Shown: positions 1 to 6,768, counted from the stretch's first letter. The stretch is 7,839 nt of DNA from an uncultured bacterium (GCA_937920455.1 CALETX010000448.1:1-7839), one strand, 5' to 3'. Program-made: numbers and translations. Notes: generated by a model from the letters alone, not told the origin.

Positions 1-2
1 AG

Positions 3-98
3 ACAGGCCCGGCGGCATTTATCATGCGGCTGGCCACACACCCGGAATATCCGACAAAAGTCCGCATGAATGATGGAGTTAAGCTTGCCGGAATCTGA
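3..98 (+). CDS. Possible C-terminal end of an upstream gene (partial)
   Basis: Frame 3 is open from the left edge to a TGA at 96-98 and gives 31 residues ending in MNDGVKLAGI. The peptide reads like an ordinary protein C-terminus, with mixed hydrophobic and charged residues. The other two forward frames also run about 22 codons before a stop, so length alone does not prove coding. I do not recognise the family. The start lies outside the window. The 124 bases between this stop and the next gene contain no clear rho-independent terminator, only a 5-bp hairpin at 98-110 without a T-run. Confidence 0.35.
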   Translation, partial: TGPAAFIMRLATHPEYPTKVRMNDGVKLAGI

Positions 99-210
99 CC
101 GCAAAGCGGTGATGCGGCCGCTCAGCACTGATTCAGCAGCAAAAGTCTTTACCTGGCACGCAACATGCTGAACTCACACGCACACACGCGGGGAAAACAA
201 TCCCGCAAAT

Positions 211-218
211 AAAGGAGG
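211..218 (+). promoter_or_regulatory. Strong Shine-Dalgarno site for the exported protein gene
   Basis: AAAGGAGG is a near-perfect anti-16S match. It lies 4 bases before the ATG at 223, 10 before the ATG at 229 and 13 before the ATG at 232. The protein begins MQMM, so either 223 or 229 could be the true start. The difference is only two residues ahead of the signal peptide. It is the strongest ribosome binding site that I see in the window and suggests high expression. Confidence 0.75.
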
Positions 219-222
219 AAGG

Positions 223-849
223 ATGCAGATGATGAAGAAAGCTTGTGCGACTTTACTGGTCTTGGCTGTGTTTGCCATTTGCGGCGCCATCGCTGCTGAG
301 CAGGCTCCTGCTGCCGGCGCTGCCTCGACCAAAGAAAAAGCGGCTGAAAAACTCGGCGTTCTTACCGGCAGGCTGCTTGTGAAGCTGCAGGACCTTCAAA
401 AGCTCCTGGATGGCAATGCCAACGGCGCGCAGGCAGGCTACAGCAATATCCAGTATCTGTATGGGAAAATCAATCAGAGCATTCAGAAACAGATGGAAGA
501 GGAGAACGCCAAGCCTCAGGAAATGCGTAATGGCGTGCTCCTGGACTCTTTGACCAAGAAATACCGGAAAGCGCAGGACCTGTACAATGAGTGCCATCAG
601 AAACTATGGCCAGAGTTGAATCGTAAAATGGCCGATCCTTCTGCTGCATTTTCCTCTATCAATGAGTCTTATCGAAGAGTCGTTGACATGCAGCAATACT
701 GGTCAAGGGCCGACCTTGATATGGAAGTGCTTATTTCTGTGCTGAACGCGATTGACAAGAAGGCGGATGAAATCCGCATACAAGCTCAGTCAGCGATTGA
801 TGCCTGGCTCAAGTTTGTCGGCGAGTGGGAGGCTTTCGCCAAAGAATAG
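223..849 (+). CDS. Small exported alpha-helical protein of unknown function
   Basis: The 208-residue product has a classical Sec signal peptide: KK at 5-6, a hydrophobic core at about 9-23 and small residues AIAA at 22-25, where signal peptidase I could cut. Cys20 sits in FAIC, but Ile before Cys does not fit a lipobox, so a lipoprotein is less likely. A short Ala-rich linker (about 26-35) follows. The rest is almost wholly predicted helix, rich in Lys, Gln, Glu and Leu, with heptad-like stretches near 40-65 and 80-130, and ends EWEAFAKE. The mature protein should therefore be a soluble periplasmic or secreted helical bundle or coiled coil. I do not recognise a family. A strong ribosome binding site precedes it and an intrinsic terminator follows 24 bases after the stop, so it is probably monocistronic and well expressed. 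Its link to the glycan genes downstream is only positional. Confidence 0.85.
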   Translation: MQMMKKACATLLVLAVFAICGAIAAEQAPAAGAASTKEKAAEKLGVLTGRLLVKLQDLQKLLDGNANGAQAGYSNIQYLYGKINQSIQKQMEEENAKPQEMRNGVLLDSLTKKYRKAQDLYNECHQKLWPELNRKMADPSAAFSSINESYRRVVDMQQYWSRADLDMEVLISVLNAIDKKADEIRIQAQSAIDAWLKFVGEWEAFAKE

Positions 850-873
850 GGCAACAAGACCGATCTGCTCCTG

Positions 874-919
874 AGAGGGCTGCGGGCGGCATACAATGTC
901 GCCCCGGCCCTCTATTTTT
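874..919 (+). terminator. Strong rho-independent terminator
   Basis: AGAGGGCTG (874-882) pairs with positions 905-913, including one G-T pair. After a single bulged C at 883, 884-891 pair with 897-904, again with one G-T pair, around a five-base loop (892-896). This makes about 17 base pairs, GC-rich in the middle. The stem is followed by A and then five T at 915-919. It lies 24 bases after the stop of the exported protein gene and separates it from the acyltransferase operon. Confidence 0.85.
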
Positions 920-939
920 CCAGACCGCCGAGCTACTCG

Positions 940-969
940 TTGACAGCGCCATTATCCACATGCTTAGCT
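940..969 (+). promoter_or_regulatory. Candidate sigma-70-type promoter for the MBOAT/SGNH operon
   Basis: A consensus -35 hexamer TTGACA lies at 940-945, just after the upstream terminator. The best -10-like hexamer, TTAGCT at 964-969, is 18 bases further on and is weak. Transcription would start near 976 and leave a leader of about 25 bases. The position between a terminator and an operon start supports the call; the poor -10 weakens it. Confidence 0.35.
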
Positions 970-1000
970 TTCGCTACAGGAAAGCGGAAGGCCGGCGTAC

Positions 1001-2440
1001 ATGCTTTTCAACTCGTGGACTTTTTTGTGGTTCTTCGTTGTGGTGTGGGGACTATATCTGGTTCTTGATCATAAATTCCAGAACAGGCTCCTGTTGGCCT
1101 CAAGCTACTTTTTCTACGGCTCGTGGAACTGGCGTTTCACATCGCTTCTGGCAGCTTCAACGGCGCTGGACTATATCTGTGGTTTGATGATACCCCGCGC
1201 AAAGTCCACCCGCACGCGCCGCGCATGGCTCGCTCTCAGTATCGCCGGCAATCTGGGAATACTTGGCTTTTTCAAGTACTACAACTTCTTTGCAGAATCT
1301 GTTGGCGGCCTGCTTGCCACGCTCGGGTTCAAAGTCCAGCCCTGGACCCTCGATATAGTCCTCCCAGTGGGCATCTCTTTCTACACTTTTCAAACGATGA
1401 GTTACACGCTCGACATTTATCGCGGACAGATGTCTCCGACTCGCAATTTTTGGGATTTTGCCCTGTATGTGTCTTTTTTTCCACAACTTGTGGCCGGCCC
1501 TATAGAACGAGCGCGGACACTCCTGCCACAGATCCAGAAGCCGCGGCGGCTCGATCCTGACCAGATCAAAGAGGGACTTTTCCTGATTGGATGGGGATTG
1601 TTTCAAAAAGTGATGATAGCCGACCGCCTGGGCAGCATCGTGCAGAGCATCTTCGGGAATCCATCTCAGGCAGGCACGCTGGAAGCGCTGACTGCCTTTT
1701 ATTCTTTCTACTTTCAAATCTATTGCGATTTTTCCGGCTATTCTGATGTGGCGCGCGGTCTGGCAAAAATGATGGGCTTTGAGCTGATGGTAAACTTCCG
1801 CATGCCATTTTTCGCAGAGCGCATTTCGGACTTCTGGAGCAGATGGCATATTTCTCTGACCACATGGATTCACGATTACCTGTTCGTTTCGCTGGGTGGG
1901 ATTAGAAAGGGCTCGATCCGCGGAGCATTTAACATCATTATCGCCATGGCGGCCGTGGGGTTGTGGCACGGAGCAAAATGGACATTTGTGCTCTGGGGCA
2001 TCTACTTTGGCGGCCTACAGGCGATCACAATCCTTTGGCGAACGCTTGGGCGGAGGAAGTCTGAACGCGCTAAACAGCCATCCAGGGGTATTGCGCGCGC
2101 GCTGCGCGTATTTGCCACTTTTAATCTTGTGGCTCTCGGAGCCTCCCTGTTCAGAGCCGAAAATTTAAGCCACACTGCAGCCATGGTGGCTGCTCTTCTT
2201 CGCGGCGTTCCATGGAAACTCGATACAATCAGCCTTTTTATCAGCATGACATGGCTTGCAGCACCTGTTCTTATCATGCACTGGATTCAGGCAAGAGCCA
2301 ACGACCCCATGGCGTTTGTAAAACTGCCGGGCTTGTGGCGCTTCGTGGGATATACCACAGCAATTCTTATCGTTGTTGCGACGTTCTTCCTGACGGCAGA
2401 CGTAAAAGGTGGAGAGGAGTTCATCTATTTTCAGTTCTGA
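1001..2440 (+). CDS. MBOAT family O-acyltransferase, AlgI-like
   Basis: The 479-residue polytopic membrane protein has the hallmarks of the AlgI/PatA/DltB branch of membrane-bound O-acyltransferases. It starts MLFNSWTFLWFF, the usual opening of the family. FFKYYNFF lies at 90-97, LPVGISFYTFQ at 121-131, FPQLVAGPIER at 160-170, YCDFSGYSD at 241-249, WSRWHISLTTW at 279-289 and GLWHGAKWTF at 320-329. The protein ends in FIYFQF, a common C-terminus in this group. His323 in the WHGA motif is the expected catalytic residue and His283 is the second conserved histidine. In this family the enzyme takes an acyl group, often acetyl, from a cytoplasmic donor and passes it across the membrane for transfer to an extracytoplasmic polysaccharide, usually with an SGNH partner. 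Such a partner gene follows here with a 32-base overlap. The length is typical. The acceptor glycan cannot be read from sequence, so no alg symbol is given. Ribosome binding site: weak GGAAG near 986-990. Confidence 0.95.
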   Translation: MLFNSWTFLWFFVVVWGLYLVLDHKFQNRLLLASSYFFYGSWNWRFTSLLAASTALDYICGLMIPRAKSTRTRRAWLALSIAGNLGILGFFKYYNFFAESVGGLLATLGFKVQPWTLDIVLPVGISFYTFQTMSYTLDIYRGQMSPTRNFWDFALYVSFFPQLVAGPIERARTLLPQIQKPRRLDPDQIKEGLFLIGWGLFQKVMIADRLGSIVQSIFGNPSQAGTLEALTAFYSFYFQIYCDFSGYSDVARGLAKMMGFELMVNFRMPFFAERISDFWSRWHISLTTWIHDYLFVSLGGIRKGSIRGAFNIIIAMAAVGLWHGAKWTFVLWGIYFGGLQAITILWRTLGRRKSERAKQPSRGIARALRVFATFNLVALGASLFRAENLSHTAAMVAALLRGVPWKLDTISLFISMTWLAAPVLIMHWIQARANDPMAFVKLPGLWRFVGYTTAILIVVATFFLTADVKGGEEFIYFQF

Positions 2441-3713
2441 ACACATATCCATACTCGCTCGGCTGGCGACACGACGACAGATTGGACTTGCCGTCTGCTG
2501 CGTCCTCCTCGCTCTTGTGCCATTCCTGACCATTGACCGACTCGATCTGCATATAGTCGCGGTTCTGACTTTTGGCATACTGATTGTCGGACTCAGACTT
2601 CTTCCGGAATACAGACGGCACATGGTGTTCTTCTTTTTGTCTCTCGTCCTTTTCGTCCTTATCGGCGAAATTTGTTTCAGGGTCATGTATTTCGGTCCGG
2701 CCGGGCTTTCGTTCCGGAGCTACCGGCCTGCCGGATATGGTAGCCCGTGGTCTACTTTTGAATACGATCCCAGCTCCTTCACCGGCCTCAAACCGGGCTC
2801 CATTGCCATGCTGAGGGGAAAGCCGTTCAGAGTGAACAGCCACGGCTTTCGCGGCAGAGATGTGGAATCCTCGAAGCCTGAGGATGTTTACAGGATAGTG
2901 CTCACCGGCGCATCGGCGATGATGGGGCCGGGTATTGATGAAGATGCAATAGCTCCGGTTATTCTGGAGAAGATACTGAATGAACGCGACCTTCCTATGA
3001 AAGTGCAGGTGGTGAATCTTTCAGTGGGAGCAACCAGGATTCCTGAAATGCTGTTTGTTCTCCAGCATGCGGCGCCCCTGTATCAACCCGACATGGAGCT
3101 GCTTCTGGCGAATCGCAACTTGCTTCCCGCCCTGCCACTCAAGCCCGCCTTCAAGAAAGCCCGCCATGTCAACGAGCCGCTATGGCGCCTTGTCTTAAAC
3201 CGCAAGTACAACTTCTGTTCGGAATGTTTCTTCTTGCTAAATCTCATCCTCGACTTCCGACACGACACACCACGAGCCCTTTGCTCCCGCGCTTCGGAAC
3301 TGCTGCCGCTCACTCAGGAAAAACCTGCCGATGCGGATCTCCGCGAAAAAATCATCTCGGTGCTGGATCAGTTTACTACTATCGCAAGCCCAGCCCAGCC
3401 TGTGATATTCCTTCTGAGGCCGATAATGGCCACGGACGAGCGGGAACTGGAAAAGGACTACCGAACCCTCCTGAAAGAACTCGCCCCGCGCTATTCGACG
3501 CCTCTTATTGACACCTACGACCTTGATCTTGCCGCATTCAGGCCCTCTGATCTCATTCTTTACCCAGGTGACAACCATCCAAACGAAACGGCGCACAGAA
3601 TATTTGCCGAACATATGGCCGGGGTTTTGGAGCCAATAGTCCGCAAGGATATGCTCAGCAGGAAAGATCGTAAACGTTCTGATAACCGGGAAGATGACTC
3701 AGCCTGCTTCTGA
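2409..3713 (+). CDS. Membrane-anchored SGNH-hydrolase-like protein, probable acyltransferase partner
   Basis: Up to 434 residues. Three predicted membrane helices lie at about 27-40, 46-62 and 71-90, with arginines at 22-23 and 69-70. An SGNH-type domain follows at about 130-410, after the conserved lead-in VNSHGFRGRD (142-151). Block I is LTGASAMMGPGID (165-177), with Ser169 as the likely nucleophile in GAS rather than GDS. NLSVGATR (203-210) fits block II and ANRN (234-237) the Asn-containing block III. GDNHPNETAH (387-396) fits the final Asp-x-x-His type block, with candidate acids and bases Asp388, His390 and His396. By analogy with AlgJ/AlgX, PatB and DltD, it should accept the acyl group from the upstream MBOAT protein and transfer it to, or remove it from, a glycan outside the membrane. 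The 32-base overlap implies translational coupling. The start is uncertain: GTG at 2409 is the longest choice. The C-terminal tail after about 412 is charged and lies in the overlap with the sulfotransferase gene. Confidence 0.85.
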   Translation: MERSSSIFSSEHISILARLATRRQIGLAVCCVLLALVPFLTIDRLDLHIVAVLTFGILIVGLRLLPEYRRHMVFFFLSLVLFVLIGEICFRVMYFGPAGLSFRSYRPAGYGSPWSTFEYDPSSFTGLKPGSIAMLRGKPFRVNSHGFRGRDVESSKPEDVYRIVLTGASAMMGPGIDEDAIAPVILEKILNERDLPMKVQVVNLSVGATRIPEMLFVLQHAAPLYQPDMELLLANRNLLPALPLKPAFKKARHVNEPLWRLVLNRKYNFCSECFFLLNLILDFRHDTPRALCSRASELLPLTQEKPADADLREKIISVLDQFTTIASPAQPVIFLLRPIMATDERELEKDYRTLLKELAPRYSTPLIDTYDLDLAAFRPSDLILYPGDNHPNETAHRIFAEHMAGVLEPIVRKDMLSRKDRKRSDNREDDSACF

Positions 3714-4425
3714 TCAGCGCCAGATGTTCTGGGCGCAGCTCACGGCGCCAGCGATCGTCACGGCGTATCTCATTGGATCCTCTGAGATATGGAGATGCGC
3801 TGCTGTGGACAAAATGGTGCTCGCCATCAGAAGGTCTGAGCATATCCGGATGAGGATCCAGGCCGAGAAACGCGCAGACTTTTCGAATCTCCGCTTCCGG
3901 ATGATCCGCAAGATCTTCATACCGGATTATCAGGCCTGCTGAGCCGGCATGTATGATCATTCTTGCGAATCGTTTCTGCCATTTTGCGTGTTGCCGCAGC
4001 TCATGATGGATTTCTCCCCCTTCGCGGAGTCTGGCCGCAATAAGAGCACGGGGGTCTCTGAGAATGAAAATTCGCCCGGCATCAGAATGCCGTCGAAAAA
4101 CAGGATGCCGCCAAACCCGGCTCTTCGACAGATCCACCAGCAATTCTCTGCCAGCACCTATTCGGAGTCCTTCGAGTTCAGCGATCCCTGTCTTGCGGTA
4201 ATCCGCGCGCGCGGCAGGAGGCCATGCCTTCAGCAGAGATCCCCAAAGAACGCAGTCTTCAAGCTGACGTCCGCAAAGACAGGGAAGATTCCTGGCGAGA
4301 GCGTCATCAAGCCACAACAATTCGCCGCAACAGATCGTCGCGGGATGCATGTTCAGCATCCTGCCCAGCAGCGTCGAGCCGCAGTGCGAATGTCCCAAAA
4401 CGAACACTTGCCGAAATACAGCCAT
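3655..4425 (-). CDS. Sulfotransferase family protein (PAPS-dependent)
   Basis: The 256-residue protein carries both cofactor motifs of PAPS-dependent sulfotransferases. The 5'-phosphosulfate loop is LGHSHCGSTLLGRML (10-24), and the 3'-phosphate site is ILRDPRALIAAR (121-132). VDLSKS (97-102) and the block IRYEDLADHPEAEIRKVCAFLGL (167-189) also fit; DRWRREL (224-230) matches the C-terminal region of the group. The phosphate loop has Cys15 where Arg or Lys is usual before SGT-like residues. Cys49, Cys51 and Cys58 form a CxCG...C pattern seen in part of this family. The reaction would move sulfate from PAPS to a hydroxyl or amine, most plausibly a sugar here, given the glycosyltransferase and acylation genes on either side. 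No signal peptide is present, so it acts in the cytoplasm. The start at 4425 has GGAAA upstream. Its 3' end overlaps the SGNH gene by 59 bases tail to tail. The substrate is not known. Confidence 0.88.
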   Translation of the reverse strand: MAVFRQVFVLGHSHCGSTLLGRMLNMHPATICCGELLWLDDALARNLPCLCGRQLEDCVLWGSLLKAWPPAARADYRKTGIAELEGLRIGAGRELLVDLSKSRVWRHPVFRRHSDAGRIFILRDPRALIAARLREGGEIHHELRQHAKWQKRFARMIIHAGSAGLIIRYEDLADHPEAEIRKVCAFLGLDPHPDMLRPSDGEHHFVHSSASPYLRGSNEIRRDDRWRRELRPEHLALIRSRLSHLPGYQNVYDLSC

Positions 4426-4454
4426 TTTCCATTTCCGGCGACGCCCTCAAAATC

Positions 4455-4483
4455 TTGTGTCGCGCACTTTTCCACGCTATGAA
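4455..4483 (+). promoter_or_regulatory. Weak candidate promoter for the glycosyltransferase
   Basis: TTGTGT (4455-4460) and TATGAA (4478-4483) are spaced by 17 bases in the 93-base divergent gap. Matches to the sigma-70 consensus are 3 of 6 and 4 of 6. Transcription from about 4490 would carry the hairpin at 4501-4515 in a leader of about 30 bases. The spacing and location are right, but the sequence match is poor. Confidence 0.25.
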
Positions 4484-4500
4484 TATGCCCGGCTTCTGAC

Positions 4501-4515
4501 AAGCAGGTTCTGCTT
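4501..4515 (+). repeat. Perfect inverted repeat directly before the glycosyltransferase start codon
   Basis: AAGCAG, the spacer GTT and CTGCTT form a perfect 6-bp stem with a three-base loop, ending 3 bases before the ATG at 4519. In the transcript it would occupy the place of the ribosome binding site, and no other Shine-Dalgarno sequence is visible. A 6-3-6 repeat is expected about twice by chance in a window this long, so only its position is notable. Confidence 0.5.
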
Positions 4516-4518
4516 CGG

Positions 4519-5700
4519 ATGAATGATTCTAGAAAAAAACTCAGGATCGGACTGGCCGTGCGTTATTTCATGAATGTGGGCGGCATGGAGAAGTTCTCTC
4601 TGTCTCTTGCCACATTCCTTCGCGACCGCGGTCACAAGGTGAGAGTCATAGCCATCCGCGGCAACCCGATGGAGGGTGTGTCATTACGGATTCTTAGATC
4701 TGCTGCGCCCATCCCTCGCGCCATGCGCGATTGGGCCACCGCCCGGCTGCTCGCCCGCGCTGCCAACGAAGAACAAGTGGATGTGATGCTGGGCGAACAG
4801 AAGACATGGAACTGCGATGTGCTTCGGCCCGCAGGCGGGATTGAGGAGGAATACTGGAAAGCTCATATGCGTTTTCGGAGAATCCTCCCATTTCCACAAT
4901 GGACGCGATTTCTTGCGCTGAAGCGCGTCTTCGATCTTCTGGCTGAACAGCGCGGCTACAAAGACCCCAAACTCAAATCTGTCATCGTCAACTCCAAACT
5001 TGTAAGGCAGCAACTTCTAACGCATTATCCCCACCTAGCCGGCAAGATATACGTTATCTACGAGGGAATAACTTCCAATCTCCACTTGACGGACGGACGA
5101 AGTTTGCGATGCCGCATCCTGAGAAGCCACGGCCTGTCGGAGAACGGGATAACGGCAGTATTCGTCGGCCACGATTTCAGACGGAAGGGATTGCCGCAGG
5201 CGCTTGAGGCCATTGCCCAGGCCAGGCGAACCGATCCGTCATTCTGCCTTCAAATGCTGGTTCTGGGAAGGGACAAATCGCTCTACTGCAGAAATCTTGT
5301 CCGACGTCTGGGGCTTGAAAATGCTGTCGCATTTGTCGGTTCGGTCTCCCCACCAGACCCCTGTTTTGCCGCAGCGGATTTCCTCATGCTGCCTACGTTT
5401 TACGACCCGTTCGCAAATGTCACGCTGGAAGCCCTTGCCGCAGGATTGCCGATTCTCACAACCAGGCAGAACGGCGGATCAGAAGTGCTCACACACGGTG
5501 TTGACGGTTGGGTGCTCGATGATCCGCGCGATATCCGAAGGATTACCGATTGTTTACTGTCAATGCGGAAGCCCGATCTTCTCTCATCTATGAAATCCGC
5601 AGCCGCAGCGCTTGCCGCCAAACACACGCTCACCTGCGCACTCGAGAGCGTTGAGACCATTCTCCTCGAGGCGGCAGACCGCAAACGCCAAGCATCATAA
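4519..5700 (+). CDS. GT4 family glycosyltransferase, WaaG-like GT-B fold
   Basis: The 393-residue protein has the two Rossmann domains of a GT-B enzyme. The N-terminal half opens IGLAVRYFMNVGGMEKFSLS (10-29), with the glycine loop at 21-22, and carries VMLGEQKTWNCDVLRPAGG (89-107), placed like the corresponding segment of WaaG, the LPS core glucosyltransferase. The C-terminal half has FVGHDFRRKGLPQALEAIA (215-233), close to the WaaG pattern, with the donor-phosphate Arg222/Lys223 pair. YDPFANVTLEALAAG (295-309) provides the EX7E motif in the form Asp296-x7-Glu304. LTTRQNGGSEVL (313-324) is the usual nucleotide-sugar loop. It should move a sugar from a nucleotide donor to a lipid-linked or LPS-core-like acceptor at the cytoplasmic face of the membrane, with retention of configuration. 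The donor and acceptor are not readable. It diverges from the sulfotransferase gene across a 93-base gap. It is similar to WaaG in length (about 370-390) and appears intact. No strong terminator is seen after 5700. Confidence 0.92.
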   Translation: MNDSRKKLRIGLAVRYFMNVGGMEKFSLSLATFLRDRGHKVRVIAIRGNPMEGVSLRILRSAAPIPRAMRDWATARLLARAANEEQVDVMLGEQKTWNCDVLRPAGGIEEEYWKAHMRFRRILPFPQWTRFLALKRVFDLLAEQRGYKDPKLKSVIVNSKLVRQQLLTHYPHLAGKIYVIYEGITSNLHLTDGRSLRCRILRSHGLSENGITAVFVGHDFRRKGLPQALEAIAQARRTDPSFCLQMLVLGRDKSLYCRNLVRRLGLENAVAFVGSVSPPDPCFAAADFLMLPTFYDPFANVTLEALAAGLPILTTRQNGGSEVLTHGVDGWVLDDPRDIRRITDCLLSMRKPDLLSSMKSAAAALAAKHTLTCALESVETILLEAADRKRQAS

Positions 5701-5859
5701 TCGCATAGTTCATGTGGGGGCCATGGTCAGGCCACTCACCTCTGGTACCTTTCCATGTGGGATCTTGTCCACTCCGTTCCGCCTGTGCTTAAGGGCTAAG
5801 TTGGGCAGTCATGCGTGTTCTCAGTTCGTGTCGAACAAGCCATTAGAAAGCAGGATGCA

Positions 5860-6620
5860 TCAAATGAGCCACCAGTATTCTGGGCTTAACTTTTTCAGAC
5901 CGAAGTTCCGATGTTGGGGCGGAAGTGATGCCAGCAGTTCCCTTGCTTTCTTGCCTATTGCGTCCGCCGCCAACTCTATGTTGCGTCTGCCAACCTCGGC
6001 AGAAGCATGCTTGCGAGGGTCAAGACCTCCTATCCCATCCGGCGGTTTCACGTCAAGCGCAAGCGCTCCTGCACCCAATGCTGAAAGATCAACAAGGTCC
6101 GGATAAACCGCCAGCATGTTGGATGTCTCCCATTTCGCCGCATGATCGGTACCGGAATCTTCGCACTGGCTCAGCGTTACCTCCCACAATCCAATCCCTG
6201 CAGCTGTCCCATCGGCAACAACAGGCTTGAGCGCTTCGTTGATCAGTTCAATCTGCGTCAAGATGTTATGTCCTGAGACGCCTATGATTACCCTGAAACC
6301 AGTCTTCTTGAGTTGCTGAAAAAGACTCCTCAGCGCAATTACTTTCCAGCCTCGGTCCGCCGCACAAAGCTCCGGCTTGCCCTCGTTATAATCTGCGTGA
6401 GGGAAATATACTGGAGGATATACCACTCCCCCGAATTTCTCGGCGCATCTTACCAGCACAGCGTGAGCCTTAAGTGCGTCCTTCCCCAACGGCAGATGTC
6501 TGCCATGCCACTCTATGAGACCAAAGGCACGTAAACAACGGGGAACGCTCTTGCGGCAGATTCAAGCTGATCGGGCCGCATGAACTGCATTTGCACATTG
6601 GGCGAGAGAACGTGTTTCAC
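5860..6620 (-). pseudogene. Creatininase-family amidohydrolase, interrupted by a one-base frameshift
   Basis: Two reading frames together make one creatininase-family protein. The first begins at GTG 6620-6618, after AAAGGAG at 6631-6637, and reads to VVYVPL before hitting TAG at 6515-6513. The next frame, entered at about 6522, continues GLIEWHGRHLPLGKDALKAH, exactly as the family requires. Adding one G near 6522 restores a protein of about 253 residues, normal for the family. The restored protein has metal ligands Glu37, His39 and Asp48, SGHN with the next conserved His, and HAAKWETSNMLAVYPDLVDL, which closely matches the DHAGxxETS-type block of creatininase. The family hydrolyses cyclic or linear amides with two divalent metals; the substrate here is unknown. 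The longest uninterrupted frame (TTG 6489 to 5860, 209 residues) lacks Glu37 and His39. It is either a recent pseudogene or a sequencing or assembly error. It is convergent with the glycosyltransferase gene. Confidence 0.85.
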
Positions 6621-6630
6621 ATTGAATATT

Positions 6631-6637
6631 CTCCTTT
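6631..6637 (-). promoter_or_regulatory. Ribosome binding site that fixes the creatininase start
   Basis: On the minus strand AAAGGAG lies 10 bases before GTG 6620. An ATG overlapping that GTG (6622-6620) is followed at once by TGA and cannot be the start. The site shows that translation is meant to begin upstream of the frameshift, not at the TTG at 6489. Confidence 0.7.
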
Positions 6638-6649
6638 CGCGTCCAACAC

Positions 6650-6664
6650 GGCAGGTGGCCTGCC
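6650..6664. repeat. Perfect GC-rich inverted repeat upstream of the creatininase gene
   Basis: GGCAGG, TGG and CCTGCC form a 6-3-6 palindrome, 12 bases beyond the creatininase ribosome binding site, in the 169-base gap between divergent genes. It could be an operator or a leader hairpin. No T-run follows on either strand, so it is not a terminator. Chance occurrence is quite possible. Confidence 0.35.
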
Positions 6665-6740
6665 CAACAGCGCCAGACACTGGTGATATATGGCTTGACT
6701 CTTACATATTACCCTACAGACTCGCCGCCAGGCATAAGCG

Positions 6741-6768
6741 TTGGACCAGTCGGAAATTGGCTTATACT
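6741..6768 (+). promoter_or_regulatory. Candidate promoter for the right-hand membrane protein gene
   Basis: TTGGAC (6741-6746) and TATACT (6763-6768) are spaced by 16 bases, with 4 of 6 and 5 of 6 matches to the sigma-70 consensus. Transcription would start near 6775 and leave a leader of about 15 bases before the ATG at 6790, which has no clear Shine-Dalgarno site. A consensus TTGACA at 6770-6775 has no partner -10 at the right distance. Confidence 0.4.

Noticed and set aside
98..110. ACCGC-AAA-GCGGT hairpin just after a possible upstream stop codon
   Set aside because: The stem is only 5 bp and no T-run follows, so it is not a convincing terminator.
132..172. TTCAGCA / TGCTGAA inverted repeat with a 27-base loop before the exported protein gene
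   Set aside because: The 7-bp arms with a long loop are weak and no related copies are seen.
3949..4482. Long plus-strand reading frame opposite the sulfotransferase
   Set aside because: Its translation has no recognisable motif and it is a shadow of a gene with clear family motifs on the minus strand.
5701..5859. Gene-free gap between the convergent glycosyltransferase and creatininase genes, checked for a mobile-element remnant or shared terminator
   Set aside because: I see no recognisable transposase fragment, no terminal repeats and no T-tract terminator. The only hairpin is 5 bp (5824-5836) without a T-run.
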